A stretch of DNA of 57,347 bases from JAVBRA01 sp031548435 (GTDB lineage: Bacteria; Bacteroidota; Bacteroidia; Bacteroidales; Rikenellaceae). Below the pieces are notes generated by a model. The model saw nothing but the letters and a program-made list of their open reading frames with translations. It was not told where the DNA came from and did not search any database. Positions 8,642 to 16,992 of the stretch are shown one piece after another. Each line of letters opens with the position of its first letter. The first letter of the stretch is position 1. Location of the stretch: the NCBI GenBank assembly GCA_031548435.1, contig JAVBRA010000002.1, forward strand, positions 1 to 57,347. The letters are read 5' to 3'. The position numbers were made by a program, and so were the translations under genes.

Positions 8642-8685
8642 CTTGTCCAAAGCACACCTGACAGATCTCAGTATCCGCAGGATAT

Positions 8686-9321
8686 CTATATTCCGAGCAT
8701 CGTCCATTTCGCCCCGGCAGGAACCGTCGAGGTGATCTGATTGTTCGACTTGTCCGTTTCGGGATCGGACAGGGATTGCTCGACAAAGAGATTCCAGCCC
8801 GCCTTTAATTTCAGGTCAACATCGTAATGAACCTCACCGTTAGCACGTTCCACTTCCTTGCGTATGGCAATATCCCGGTCGGAATAGAGATAATAGACCC
8901 ACACCATGGGGCCGTCGCCGGGATTCCACGGCGTAATTATCACATCAAGCAGATCGCCGTCGACATTCAGCCCCAGCAGCCAAACCGGGATGTATTTTCC
9001 TTTGACATCCTCCAAACCCGTTTCAACGCCGAACATCTCTTCAAACAAGCCTGCCATCGAAACCCCCTGTTCTGCACCATCGGGCAGGGGCAACGTAAGG
9101 GTAAACCCTCCATCGACAATGGGAGCGGTAACCAGTATATCTCCCGGATCCCAAGAGTCATAAGCAAGGGCCGCCACCCCGACACAACCGGGCTCGGACT
9201 CATCGAAGGAACTTGCGGAGATGGTCAATTCCTGCGGTTTATTCGACGAACCGTTTCCTTTCGAATCACATCCAGCCAACAGCCCCAATGCCGCCAGCGG
9301 GAACAGCAAAATCTTCTTCAT
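8686..9321 (-). CDS. Lipoprotein of unknown function
   Basis: A 211-residue predicted lipoprotein with a clear lipobox (LLAGC, Cys18) and no family I recognise. The mature part is rich in Trp, Gly and Asp and in alternating hydrophobic residues, suggesting an all-beta fold; it ends in a short hydrophobic tail (AGAKWTMLGI). The open frame extends upstream past 9321, but only this Met begins a signal peptide. A weak promoter-like TATATTTA lies at 9351-9358 (minus). It stands alone, between a hairpin at 9359-9400 and its own terminator at 8617-8641. Confidence 0.75.
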   Translation of the reverse strand: MKKILLFPLAALGLLAGCDSKGNGSSNKPQELTISASSFDESEPGCVGVAALAYDSWDPGDILVTAPIVDGGFTLTLPLPDGAEQGVSMAGLFEEMFGVETGLEDVKGKYIPVWLLGLNVDGDLLDVIITPWNPGDGPMVWVYYLYSDRDIAIRKEVERANGEVHYDVDLKLKAGWNLFVEQSLSDPETDKSNNQITSTVPAGAKWTMLGI

Positions 9322-9358
9322 TCTCAATGACTTTAGGTTAAACGATACTATAAATATA

Positions 9359-9400
9359 AGGCCTGTTCCGCAAATATGCAACAACAGGCCTGTTTTTTTT
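9359..9400 (+). terminator. Hairpin with T8 tail
   Basis: AGGCCTGTT (9359-9367) pairs with AACAGGCCT (9383-9391), then G and eight T. It looks like a plus-strand terminator although no plus-strand gene precedes it. On the minus strand it may instead insulate the lipoprotein promoter from the FKBP gene. Confidence 0.5.
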
Positions 9401-9643
9401 AAAGATGGATTGATCGTCGTCCGGAGTTGATTCCGAAATCGTACTGCCGCTGTCGTTCCGAACCCGGCTTCGGAAGCGCCCTGCCGGTGTCGTTCCGGGG
9501 GTGATCCCGAAATTGGCACACGAATGGATCCGGCACAGGCACAAGTCCTCGCGCACATCCCAAACAAACCGCAGCCGGCATCGGCAGCTTTGTTTTATTC
9601 AAGGGCGGCTCGCGAGCGAAAAAGGTCGCGGCCCGGAAACACC
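9401..9643. other. Gap with short direct repeats
   Basis: No gene seen. Two 17-base units (9444-9460 and 9481-9497) differ at one position, and a 12-base unit near 9429 recurs at 9502 with one change, so the gap is a small repeat mosaic. CTCGCGAG palindromic sequence near 9609 adds further symmetry. Confidence 0.45.
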
Positions 9644-10333
9644 CTATGGGTGCGCGGTGGCGGTGGTGTCGCCCGGGATGATATCGACCAGCTCGATCTC
9701 GAAACGGGTCGCCTCGTTGGGGCGGATCTCGCCATTGCCCTGCACCCCGTAACCCAATTCGGCCGGAACCCAGATCTCGATCCGGCCCCCTTTCCCGATC
9801 AGTTGAAGGGCCTCTTTCCACCCCTCGATCAGCGGTGCGGAATAAGCCCTGCGCAACGGTTCGCCCTTGCGGTCGGACGATTCGAACTCCTTGCCGCCGG
9901 GCAGAAATCCTTTGTATTTCGTTTCAAAAGTATCGACGGCGGTAAGGCGGGTGGCGTCGCCCGGCTCGATGATCCGGTAAATGAGCCCGCTTGCGGTTTT
10001 GACCGTGCTGTCGCCGGACTGCCCGACTTCGGCGAGCCACTTTTCGCTCTCGGCCTTGATTCTGGCGGGCATGATATCCATCATGTAGTGCTGCCAGTAG
10101 GCCATCCCTTCTTCGGCAGTCATCGAGCCCTGGCCATTGATGGCGTCGGCGATGCCCCTGGCGATCACTTCGACCCTGAGCGTGGAGTCGAACCCCCGGA
10201 TGTTCTGCCCCATTTGCAGCCCGATCACATAAGCCAGCGAGTCCTGCGCGTTTTCGAGTTTCGCCCCCCCGCCCCTTTTGCACGAGATCAGCGCCGCTGA
10301 GGCAAAAGCGATGGCAAAAAATATTTTTTTCAT
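9644..10333 (-). CDS. FKBP-type peptidyl-prolyl isomerase lipoprotein
   Basis: A 229-residue periplasmic or outer-membrane folding factor resembling FkpA/Mip. Lipobox ALISC (Cys18) is followed by a helical dimerisation region (about 30-110, with SLAYVIGLQMGQNI) and a C-terminal FKBP domain (about 115-225): SGLIYRIIEPGD, the FESSDRKGEP flap, LIEGWKEALQLIGKGG and IWVPAELGYG. These match the family in order. A 69-base gap separates it from nhaA upstream; no clear promoter was found. Confidence 0.92.
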   Translation of the reverse strand: MKKIFFAIAFASAALISCKRGGGAKLENAQDSLAYVIGLQMGQNIRGFDSTLRVEVIARGIADAINGQGSMTAEEGMAYWQHYMMDIMPARIKAESEKWLAEVGQSGDSTVKTASGLIYRIIEPGDATRLTAVDTFETKYKGFLPGGKEFESSDRKGEPLRRAYSAPLIEGWKEALQLIGKGGRIEIWVPAELGYGVQGNGEIRPNEATRFEIELVDIIPGDTTATAHP

Positions 10334-10402
10334 CGTGTTTCTATTAGATGGTTATTTAAATTCCCTCACAAAAGTTGTTGCTCGATTCCGGCAGACAACA
10401 CC

Positions 10403-11749
10403 TTACGCCCGATGTTGGGTGGCCCACTTCATCACCGCCCATCCCACGAGCGCCGCAAGGATCGAAGCCATGAGGATCGAAACCTTGCCGATCGACACAT
10501 ACTCCGGCGAACTGAACGCCAGGTTGTCGATAAAGATCGACATGGTGAATCCGATGCCGCCCAGGCACCCCACCGCAAAAAGCATCGTCCACGTAGAGTT
10601 TTTAGGCATGGCGCCGAAGCCCGACTTGATCAGCAGCCAGCTGAACAGGAAGATCCCCAGCGGCTTACCCGCCACCAATCCCAGAATCACTCCCAGGCTC
10701 TGGCCGTTGCCGAGCATCCCCACCGACGTCATGTCGATCACCACGCCCGCATTGGCCAGCGCAAACAGCGGCATGATGAAATACGTAACCACCGAGTGGA
10801 GCGAATGTTCGAGCCGCTGCGAGGGCGAGGTGGAGCCGGTGGCGACATTTTTCAGGGCGTAAATAGCGTTGTATTGGGTCGGGTTCTCGATCACCTCCAC
10901 CCCGGGACGGTCGGCGTGCTTGAACTGCTCGATGATCTGATGCGTCTTGTAGTGGAAATAGCGTTTCGAAAACCGGGGGTACGACGGGATGGTCATGGCG
11001 ATCAGCACCCCTGAGATGGTGGCGTGGATGCCCGACTCAAGAAACAGGATCCACAGCGCGACAGCCGGAATGATGTAGTAACGCACCCGCGTCACCCCGT
11101 AACGATTGAGCAACAGCAGGTAAACGAACACCCCGGCGGCAATGAACAGCATGATCCAGTTGATCTGCGACGAGTAGAAGATGGCGATCACCAGAATGGC
11201 CCCCAGGTCGTCGACAATGGCCAGCGCCGTCAGAAAGATCTTGAGCGACACCGGCACCTTTTTACCCACGATCGACAGGATGCCGAGCGCAAAAGCAATG
11301 TCCGTGGCCATGGGGATGCCCCACCCCGCCTCGGTGGGCGTGCCTGCGTTGAACAAGGCGTAAATGCACGCCGGAACAAGCATCCCCCCGAGCGCCGCCG
11401 CAATCGGCAACGAAGCCTGCTTGAACGACGACAACTGGCCCGAGATCAGCTCGCGCTTGATCTCCAGCCCCACGACAAAGAAAAAGATGACCATCAGGCC
11501 GTCGTTGATCCAGTGTTCGAGCGATTTGGTCAGGTTGAACCCCTTGAAGCCGATGCCGAATTCGGTGTGCCACAGGTGGGCGTAAAACTCTTTGGTTGCA
11601 GGCAGGTTGGCCAGCAGGATGGCGATGACGGTGAATACGACCAGTATAATCCCTCCGGCCCAGGGGCTGTGCAAAAAATTATCCCGTTGTTTCTGGAATA
11701 TATAAATGTTCCGCTTGCGTTTGTAACTCGGTTCTTTTTTCAGATGCAT
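10403..11749 (-). CDS. nhaA: Na+/H+ antiporter NhaA
   Basis: Exchanges cytoplasmic Na+ for external H+, controlling pH and sodium. The 448-residue integral membrane protein has about twelve hydrophobic segments. The ion-binding aspartates are in place: the AIVDDLGAI pair (D180, D181) and the earlier Asp of PMATDIAFALGI (D150). An N-terminal Lys/Arg-rich extension of about 25 residues precedes the first helix, and a hydrophilic loop (about 270-320) carries KYFHYK-like charged sequence, common in this family. The start lies 3 bases after the stop of the arginase-family gene, so the two are cotranscribed. Confidence 0.96.
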   Translation of the reverse strand: MHLKKEPSYKRKRNIYIFQKQRDNFLHSPWAGGIILVVFTVIAILLANLPATKEFYAHLWHTEFGIGFKGFNLTKSLEHWINDGLMVIFFFVVGLEIKRELISGQLSSFKQASLPIAAALGGMLVPACIYALFNAGTPTEAGWGIPMATDIAFALGILSIVGKKVPVSLKIFLTALAIVDDLGAILVIAIFYSSQINWIMLFIAAGVFVYLLLLNRYGVTRVRYYIIPAVALWILFLESGIHATISGVLIAMTIPSYPRFSKRYFHYKTHQIIEQFKHADRPGVEVIENPTQYNAIYALKNVATGSTSPSQRLEHSLHSVVTYFIMPLFALANAGVVIDMTSVGMLGNGQSLGVILGLVAGKPLGIFLFSWLLIKSGFGAMPKNSTWTMLFAVGCLGGIGFTMSIFIDNLAFSSPEYVSIGKVSILMASILAALVGWAVMKWATQHRA

Positions 11750-11752
11750 CGG

Positions 11753-12793
11753 TTATGTTGTTTTCGATTTAAGCAACAGGTTGCACATACGGTAAAGGAT
11801 CCGCGCCCCCACGATTTCGTCCGTCCGGTTCTCCTGCGAAGGGGTCACCTCGCACAGGTCGAAGCCCGCGATGCGCCGCCCCGAGGCGACAACCTTATCG
11901 AGCAGGTACAGCGCCTGATTGTACGAGAGTCCGCCCGGAACCGGGGTTCCGGTATTGGAGCAATGGTCGGGCGACAGGCCGTCGATGTCGAAACTGACGT
12001 GCACCTTCTCGGGCAAGGCGGCCACGATCGCCTCGCACTGCGCATCCCAGGTCACTCCCTTGAATTGGTTGGTATACAGTTCGCGGTCGGTGAACCAGGT
12101 GATTTTTCGGTTCGAGTCGGCATAGGCCATCTCGTCCTCGCAAAAGTCGCGCAGGCCCACCTGCACCAGGGCCGACACGCCGGGCACCTGCTCCATGACG
12201 TTGTACATGATCGAGGCGTGGGAGTGCTCGAACCCTTCGTAGGCCACCCGCAGGTCGGCATGGGCGTCGATATGCAGCACGCCGATTTCGCCCTCGCGCC
12301 CGGCCACCGCCCTGATCAGTCCGAACGGAGTGCTGTGGTCGCCGCCCACCAGGCAAACGGACTTGTCCTGCCCATGCAGCCGGGTGGCGACGGAATACAG
12401 GTAGTCGTTGAGTTTACGGGATGCGGCATTGACCCGGGCCAGATCGGCGGCAATCTGCGGATCGCCGGGATCGCCACCCTCTTCCAGAAAGGCGATGATC
12501 CTTTCTGCCAGCGCCCGGTTCGTCCGATTCTCTTCGGAGATGGTGTTTCTTTCAGAAAACGTGCCGATGCCCCGTTTCCAGCCGCCGGGATAAACCGGAT
12601 CGTAAAGGTCGACCTGCAACGAGGCGTCCAGAATGACCGCCGGAGCGTCACTTGTCCCCGCGCAATACGACGTGGTGACATCCCACGGAACAGGAACGAT
12701 CACCAGTTCCGCCTCTTCGGCCGCGACCGGCATACCGAAATAGTTGCCGTTGGCAACGCCGGTCGAGTTGGGGTCAAAATCGTCGTACCACAT
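11753..12793 (-). CDS. Arginase/agmatinase/formimidoylglutamase-family hydrolase
   Basis: A Mn-dependent ureohydrolase of about 346 residues. All metal-ligand motifs are seen: GGDHS, DAHADLR and SFDIDGLSP. These fix the family but not the substrate (agmatine, arginine or formiminoglutamate). The N-terminal DFDPNSTG stretch is seen in Bacteroidota members often annotated as agmatinase or arginase. The -7 element at 12816-12823 puts the transcript start near 12810, so I prefer the ATG at 12793 (MWYDDF); an in-frame ATG at 12805 is possible but leaves only about five leader bases. Cotranscription with nhaA hints at a link between amine or arginine use and pH control, but this is inference. Confidence 0.88.
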   Translation of the reverse strand: MWYDDFDPNSTGVANGNYFGMPVAAEEAELVIVPVPWDVTTSYCAGTSDAPAVILDASLQVDLYDPVYPGGWKRGIGTFSERNTISEENRTNRALAERIIAFLEEGGDPGDPQIAADLARVNAASRKLNDYLYSVATRLHGQDKSVCLVGGDHSTPFGLIRAVAGREGEIGVLHIDAHADLRVAYEGFEHSHASIMYNVMEQVPGVSALVQVGLRDFCEDEMAYADSNRKITWFTDRELYTNQFKGVTWDAQCEAIVAALPEKVHVSFDIDGLSPDHCSNTGTPVPGGLSYNQALYLLDKVVASGRRIAGFDLCEVTPSQENRTDEIVGARILYRMCNLLLKSKTT

Positions 12794-12815
12794 GGATTTA
12801 TGCAATCAGGCGATG

Positions 12816-12823
12816 CAAAGGTA
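12816..12823 (-). promoter_or_regulatory. -7 element for the arginase-family/nhaA operon
   Basis: TACCTTTG on the minus strand matches TAnnTTTG. It diverges from the plus-strand promoter at 12907-12914. Confidence 0.75.
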
Positions 12824-12906
12824 ATAAAAATAAGCGACCTGAAAAAAATGGATCGCACGGAGGCGATTCATGCGTAATTCCATTTGGTAATTAAAAAATT
12901 TTGGGT

Positions 12907-12914
12907 TATATTTG
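12907..12914 (+). promoter_or_regulatory. -7 element for the G9-interrupted lipoprotein gene
   Basis: TATATTTG matches TAnnTTTG, leaving a leader of about 60 bases before the ATG at 12980. Its presence suggests the gene is transcribed despite the broken frame. Confidence 0.7.
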
Positions 12915-12979
12915 CTTATGTCGAAGGATAAGAATCCAAGGCAATATGAATTTATTTAATTACTCAAATTATTGCACGT

Positions 12980-13679
12980 ATGAAAAAAACGATCCTACTC
13001 TGTAAGACGGTTGCGATGGCAATGATTGCTTTCGTATCCGTTTCGTGCTCTTCCGACATTGAGGGGGGGGGCTAAACCGAAGTGCGACGCCGGGGACACA
13101 CAGGTTCTCGCGTTAGCCGAAAAATACGGGATTCCGATCGAAATTCTCGATGCTCCCGTCACCCGCAACGGCGTTCCCGAAGAGCGGCCGTCGCTCGATT
13201 CCCTTGAAAAGATATTTAAGGAACTCCGGCGGCTGTGCGATGAAAGTCCGCATTATTTTACAGCCGAAGGCACTCTTGTGAATGAAGTGCAAACCAGAGC
13301 CGGCTCAGACATCAAAAAACACTTTAAGGATCATCAGTCGTTGAATGGGATCGTGAATACCAATGTGTTTTTGTATTCATGGGTTCATTCTTCAGCAGAT
13401 TTCCTGATTACACAAACGACTCCGTTCGATAAAAGGGTTCTATCTTCGTACATCAATGCTTATTTGGAAGCAGGACGCAGGGAAACCATTGGGCAGCAAG
13501 TTACAAGCGCATACACTTCATCTGTTCTGACCCTTTGGGTTGTTCTTCGCATCAGTAATATTTCTTTAACCTTGCAAGGGACATTCAATGTAACCACATT
13601 GTATGATGTAAGGAATGAAAATTACTGCCCGTTTCATTATGTGTCGTTCTTGGAACCGGTTGTACCTGATCCGGATTGA
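12980..13679 (+). CDS. Lipoprotein gene interrupted at a G9 run (phase-variable candidate)
   Basis: The ATG at 12980 opens a typical lipoprotein signal ending VSVSC (Cys23), but the frame stops nine codons later at TAA (13073-13075), directly after nine G (13063-13071). With eight G the frame would run on through AKPKCDAGDTQVLALAEKY to the stop at 13679, giving a 232-residue lipoprotein. The downstream part has no signal of its own and is otherwise intact. Three explanations fit: phase variation by slippage (shown here OFF), a recent inactivation, or a homopolymer sequencing error. The mature part matches no family I know and contains the segment SLDSLEKIFKELRRL. The gene is more AT-rich than its neighbours, as is the exported-protein gene 37 bases downstream. 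Confidence 0.65.
13063..13071 (+). repeat. G9 homopolymer just after the lipobox codons
   Basis: A run of nine G inside the coding start of the lipoprotein gene. Removal of one G joins the signal peptide to the downstream frame. Confidence 0.9.
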
Positions 13680-13716
13680 ATTCCTGGCCCCTTATAAACC
13701 TTAAAAAATAACGATC

Positions 13717-14328
13717 ATGAAAAACAACGTATTTACAGGTTGCATTGTAGCGGTTGCAATGTGCCTCGGACTGAAGGATGCGGCTGCGCAACGAATAAAT
13801 AACCCATACAGCGCCTACGATTATAATGGCGGGAGTATCATGGTGGCGCCGACCGAAGGCACGCCCGTTCAAATTGTGCTCCAGTATGTGGAAGCCCCGG
13901 ACACATCGGTTGTCGAATATTACAAAGACTCGATCGTCATAACGAATATTTATGCCGATACTACCGTGGTAAGAAGCGTCCGGATAATAACCGCCGCCCA
14001 ATATGTAGAGCTAAACGCGGAAATGTATGAAAGAACAGGGTGGGAAAAGCCGGATCAGGTTGAATTCGGGATGGTAGGAGTATCCAAAGGAGCCAGCAAG
14101 GAGGTCGTAGCGCCCGACGGTCGTGTCGGAAGACACGCCAGGGGTAAATATGAATGTGCGATGCGGCTGACATACAAAGAAAATATCCCGGTCAAGACCA
14201 TCATCACCTACCGAAAGTTCACCGTGGAAGTGAATGACATCTATACAAACCACGAGTCATACATCGAAATCGGGTACCTGAACGACGGCGATAACGAATT
14301 GCCCGACCTCCCGGACGTATCCATGTAA
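13717..14328 (+). CDS. Exported protein of unknown function
   Basis: A 203-residue protein with an N-terminal signal peptide (core VAVAMCLGL, cleavage near AAAQ) and a beta-rich, soluble mature part with many Tyr, Val and Thr residues. The C-terminal tail is acidic (NDGDNELPDLPDV). I recognise no family. It starts 37 bases after the interrupted lipoprotein gene with no promoter between, so the two probably share a transcript and may work together at the surface; this is inference. A bidirectional terminator follows. Confidence 0.7.
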   Translation: MKNNVFTGCIVAVAMCLGLKDAAAQRINNPYSAYDYNGGSIMVAPTEGTPVQIVLQYVEAPDTSVVEYYKDSIVITNIYADTTVVRSVRIITAAQYVELNAEMYERTGWEKPDQVEFGMVGVSKGASKEVVAPDGRVGRHARGKYECAMRLTYKENIPVKTIITYRKFTVEVNDIYTNHESYIEIGYLNDGDNELPDLPDVSM

Positions 14329-14404
14329 AAACAAGGAAGGACGCCAATGCGGGATCCGGCTTTCCGAGGGGAGCGGCTTCGGAGATTCTTCCGATTCCAT
14401 TTAT

Positions 14405-14452
14405 AAAGCAACGAGGCCGTCTTTCCATTCTTGGGACGGCCTCTTTTGCTTT
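14405..14452. terminator. Bidirectional terminator
   Basis: GAGGCCGTC (14413-14421) pairs with GACGGCCTC (14435-14443). Flanking AAAGCA and TGCTTT extend the symmetry, so it serves both the exported protein gene and mgsA. Confidence 0.85.
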
Positions 14453-14464
14453 ATGGGCAGACGA

Positions 14465-14938
14465 TTACTTTTCCAGCGACCGTTCGACGTACGATTTATA
14501 ATCCTTCACCACCCGGTTGTAGGTCTGGTCGAAGAACGGCGACGAAACAAGGAAGTCGGCCGACGAGCGGTTGATGGCCGTCGGGATGTTGTAGAGCGTG
14601 GCCAGGCGCAGCAGCGCCTTCACGTCCACGTCGTGCGGCTGGGCCATCATCGGGTCCCAGAAGAAGATCAGGATGTCGATGTCGCCCTCGGCGATCATCG
14701 CGCCCAACTGTTGGTCGCCCCCCAGCGGGCCCGACTTGAGCATTGAGATGTCGAACCGCCCGTGGTCGTTGCCGCGGCGGTCCATCAGCGTCTGGGCCAC
14801 CAGCTTGCCCGTGGTTCCGGTGCAGACCAGATGGTGCTTGAGCAAGATCTCCCAGTTCCAGTCGACCCATTCGGCCAGGTCTTTTTTCATGTTGTCGTGC
14901 GCCACGAGCGCTATCTTTTTTCTGCTTTTTTCGATCAT
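14465..14938 (-). CDS. mgsA: Methylglyoxal synthase
   Basis: Converts dihydroxyacetone phosphate to methylglyoxal and phosphate, a glycolytic overflow bypass used when sugar phosphates build up. The 157-residue protein shows the phosphate-binding CTGTTGKLV (about 39-47), the catalytic SGPLGGDQQLGAMI with its Asp, the FFWDPMMAQPHDVDVKALLRLA block and the IPTAINRSSADFL block. Length and order are standard. It is a single-gene unit ended by the terminator at 14405-14452. Confidence 0.97.
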   Translation of the reverse strand: MIEKSRKKIALVAHDNMKKDLAEWVDWNWEILLKHHLVCTGTTGKLVAQTLMDRRGNDHGRFDISMLKSGPLGGDQQLGAMIAEGDIDILIFFWDPMMAQPHDVDVKALLRLATLYNIPTAINRSSADFLVSSPFFDQTYNRVVKDYKSYVERSLEK

Positions 14939-14977
14939 AATTTTACTTTTTACCCATTAAAACAAGGATGAATTAAT

Positions 14978-15006
14978 CTGTCATCTTTCGCAAACTCAAG
15001 ATGACA
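14978..15006. repeat. TGTCAT-type dispersed motif as an inverted repeat
   Basis: TGTCATCTT (14979-14987) pairs perfectly with AAGATGACA (14998-15006) across a 10-base loop. It belongs to the same family as the copy at 418-432. The rest of the gap between mgsA and glnS (14939-15158) shows no gene. Confidence 0.5.
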
Positions 15007-15158
15007 ACCATCACGAAGAGCCTGTTTTTTATTATCAAGGAATCTTCATTCCCGCCCGGACACCCGGGAGTGTTCGGGAGCAAGAGCCCGGCCACGTTCA
15101 TCAGGCACCCGCTTCCGACGACGACAAAATCATCGTTAAAAATTCACCGCCATCCGGC

Positions 15159-16856
15159 TTATTTCGCCGCGATTTTCGCCCACGAGTCTTTCAGCGTCAC
15201 CGTGCGGTTGAACACCGGCTTCCCTTCAGACGACTCTTTCGGGTCGACAAAGAAATATCCCAAGCGCTCAAACTGGAACCGCTGGCCGGGCTCCGCCTCC
15301 GCCAGCGCCGGCTCGATGTAGGCCGTCACCGTCCTGAGCGAGTCGGGATTGAGGTAGTCGAGGTAATCTTTCCCCTCATCCAGGCTGCCCATGTCCTCCT
15401 GTGTGAAGAGGCGGTCGTAGAGCCTCACCTGCGCCGTGGCCGCATTTTCGGCCGACACCCAGTGGATGATCCCCTTCACCTTGCGCCCGTCCGACGAACC
15501 GCCGCCGCCCGAAGCGGGATCGTAGCTGCAACGCAGCTCGACCACCTTGCCCGAGGCGTCTTTCACCACCTCGTCGCATTTGATGATGTACGAGTAGCGC
15601 AGCCGCACCTCGCCCCCCGGCGAAAGGCGGAAATATTTCTTGGGCGGGTCTTCCATGAAGTCGTCGCGGTCGATGTACACCTGGCGGGTCATCGCCACCT
15701 CCCTCGTGCCCGCTTCTGGATCTTCGGGATTATTAACGCATCGGATCGCCTCCTTATTGCCTTCGGGCCAGTTGGTGATCGTCACCTTGATGGGATCGAG
15801 CACGGCCATGCGGCGTTGAGCCGTCCTGTTGAGGTCTTCGCGCACACAGTACTCCAACAGCCCCAGGTCGATGATGTTGTCGCGCTTGGCCACGCCCACC
15901 CTCTCGGCAAAGGCGCGCACGGACTCCGGGGTGTAGCCGCGGCGACGCAGGCCGCAGATGGTCGGCATGCGGGGATCGTCCCACCCCTCGACCAGCCCCT
16001 GCTGCACCAGTTGCAGCAGGCGGCGCTTGCTCATCACCGTATAGGTGAGGTTCAGACGCGCAAATTCGTATTGGTGGCTGGGGAAAATCTCCAGTTCGTT
16101 GATGAACCAGTCGTACAGCGGCCGGTGGATGTCGAACTCCAGCGTGCAGATCGAATGGGTGATCTTCTCGATCGAGTCGCTCTCGCCGTGGGCGTAGTCG
16201 TACATCGGGTAGATGCACCACTTGTCTCCCGTGCGGTGGTGTTCGGCATGGAGGATGCGGTACATGATCGGGTCGCGCAACAGCATGTTCGGGTGCGTCA
16301 TATCGATTTTGGCCCGCAACACTTTCTCTCCGTCGGCAAACTCGCCCGCCTTCATGCGGCGCAACAGGTTGAGGTTCTCGTCGACGCTGCGGTCGCGGAA
16401 GGGACTGTTGGCTCCGGGGCTGGTCACCGTGCCGCGCCCCTGGCGGATCTGTTCCTGGGTCTGGTCATCGACATAGGCCTTGCCTTTCTTGACCAGCTCC
16501 TCGGCCCACAGGTACAGCGTGTCGAAGTAGTCCGAGGCGTAGAAAAGCCCGTCCCACCGGAACCCCAGCCAGCGGATGTCGTCCATGATCGAATCGACGT
16601 ATTCGGTCTCTTCTTTCACCGGATTGGTGTCGTCGAAGCGGAGGTTGCATTTGCCATTGTATTTTTTCGCCAGCCCGAAGTTGAGGCAGATCGACTTGGC
16701 ATGGCCGATGTGCAGGTAGCCGTTGGGTTCGGGCGGAAAGCGCGTGTGCACGCGGGTTTCGCCTTTGGCAATGCTCGCCTCGATGATCTCTTCGAGGAAA
16801 TTGAGCGGCTTCTCTTCCGCCTGAGCGGGGGTAACTGTGTCTGACATATCCGCCAT
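15159..16856 (-). CDS. glnS: Glutaminyl-tRNA synthetase
   Basis: Charges tRNA-Gln with glutamine. The 565-residue class I synthetase carries the HIGH signature as PEPNGYLHIGHAKS (about 42-55) and the KMSKS-equivalent VMSKRRLLQLV (about 275), followed by the two C-terminal anticodon-binding beta-barrels. The FPPEPNGYLHIGHAKSICLNFG context separates it from GltX. Having GlnRS means the cell need not rely on the transamidation route for Gln-tRNA. The promoter-like TACCTTTA at 16875-16882 is 18 bases ahead of the ATG; MSDTV (16847) is an alternative start. Confidence 0.97.
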   Translation of the reverse strand: MADMSDTVTPAQAEEKPLNFLEEIIEASIAKGETRVHTRFPPEPNGYLHIGHAKSICLNFGLAKKYNGKCNLRFDDTNPVKEETEYVDSIMDDIRWLGFRWDGLFYASDYFDTLYLWAEELVKKGKAYVDDQTQEQIRQGRGTVTSPGANSPFRDRSVDENLNLLRRMKAGEFADGEKVLRAKIDMTHPNMLLRDPIMYRILHAEHHRTGDKWCIYPMYDYAHGESDSIEKITHSICTLEFDIHRPLYDWFINELEIFPSHQYEFARLNLTYTVMSKRRLLQLVQQGLVEGWDDPRMPTICGLRRRGYTPESVRAFAERVGVAKRDNIIDLGLLEYCVREDLNRTAQRRMAVLDPIKVTITNWPEGNKEAIRCVNNPEDPEAGTREVAMTRQVYIDRDDFMEDPPKKYFRLSPGGEVRLRYSYIIKCDEVVKDASGKVVELRCSYDPASGGGGSSDGRKVKGIIHWVSAENAATAQVRLYDRLFTQEDMGSLDEGKDYLDYLNPDSLRTVTAYIEPALAEAEPGQRFQFERLGYFFVDPKESSEGKPVFNRTVTLKDSWAKIAAK

Positions 16857-16874
16857 GGGTTTGATTCTTCGGCG

Positions 16875-16882
16875 TAAAGGTA
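16875..16882 (-). promoter_or_regulatory. -7 element for glnS
   Basis: TACCTTTA on the minus strand, one base away from TAnnTTTG, suitably spaced from the glnS start. Confidence 0.55.
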
Positions 16883-16933
16883 ATCAATTTTACATAACCT
16901 GCCCTCTCTTCCCTGCGTTAAAAGAGCGGCCGT

Positions 16934-16967
16934 AAAACAAAAGCGGGAACCGATATGGTTCCCGCTT
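16934..16967 (-). terminator. Terminator of the BIG_2 lipoprotein gene
   Basis: AAGCGGGAACC (16941-16951) pairs perfectly with GGTTCCCGCTT (16957-16967). A T-rich tail follows on the minus strand. Confidence 0.9.
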
Positions 16968-16992
16968 CCGGATTTAAGAATTGCCCGACGGC

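Noticed and set aside
5549..8740. 1063-codon plus-strand open frame opposite pgi, gpsA, DUF3127 and cyclophilin genes
   Set aside because: Spans several clear genes on the other strand and has no recognisable domain.
13063..13071. Programmed ribosomal frameshift at the G9 run
   Set aside because: No downstream stimulatory structure or family precedent is seen; slippage of DNA or an assembly error is simpler.
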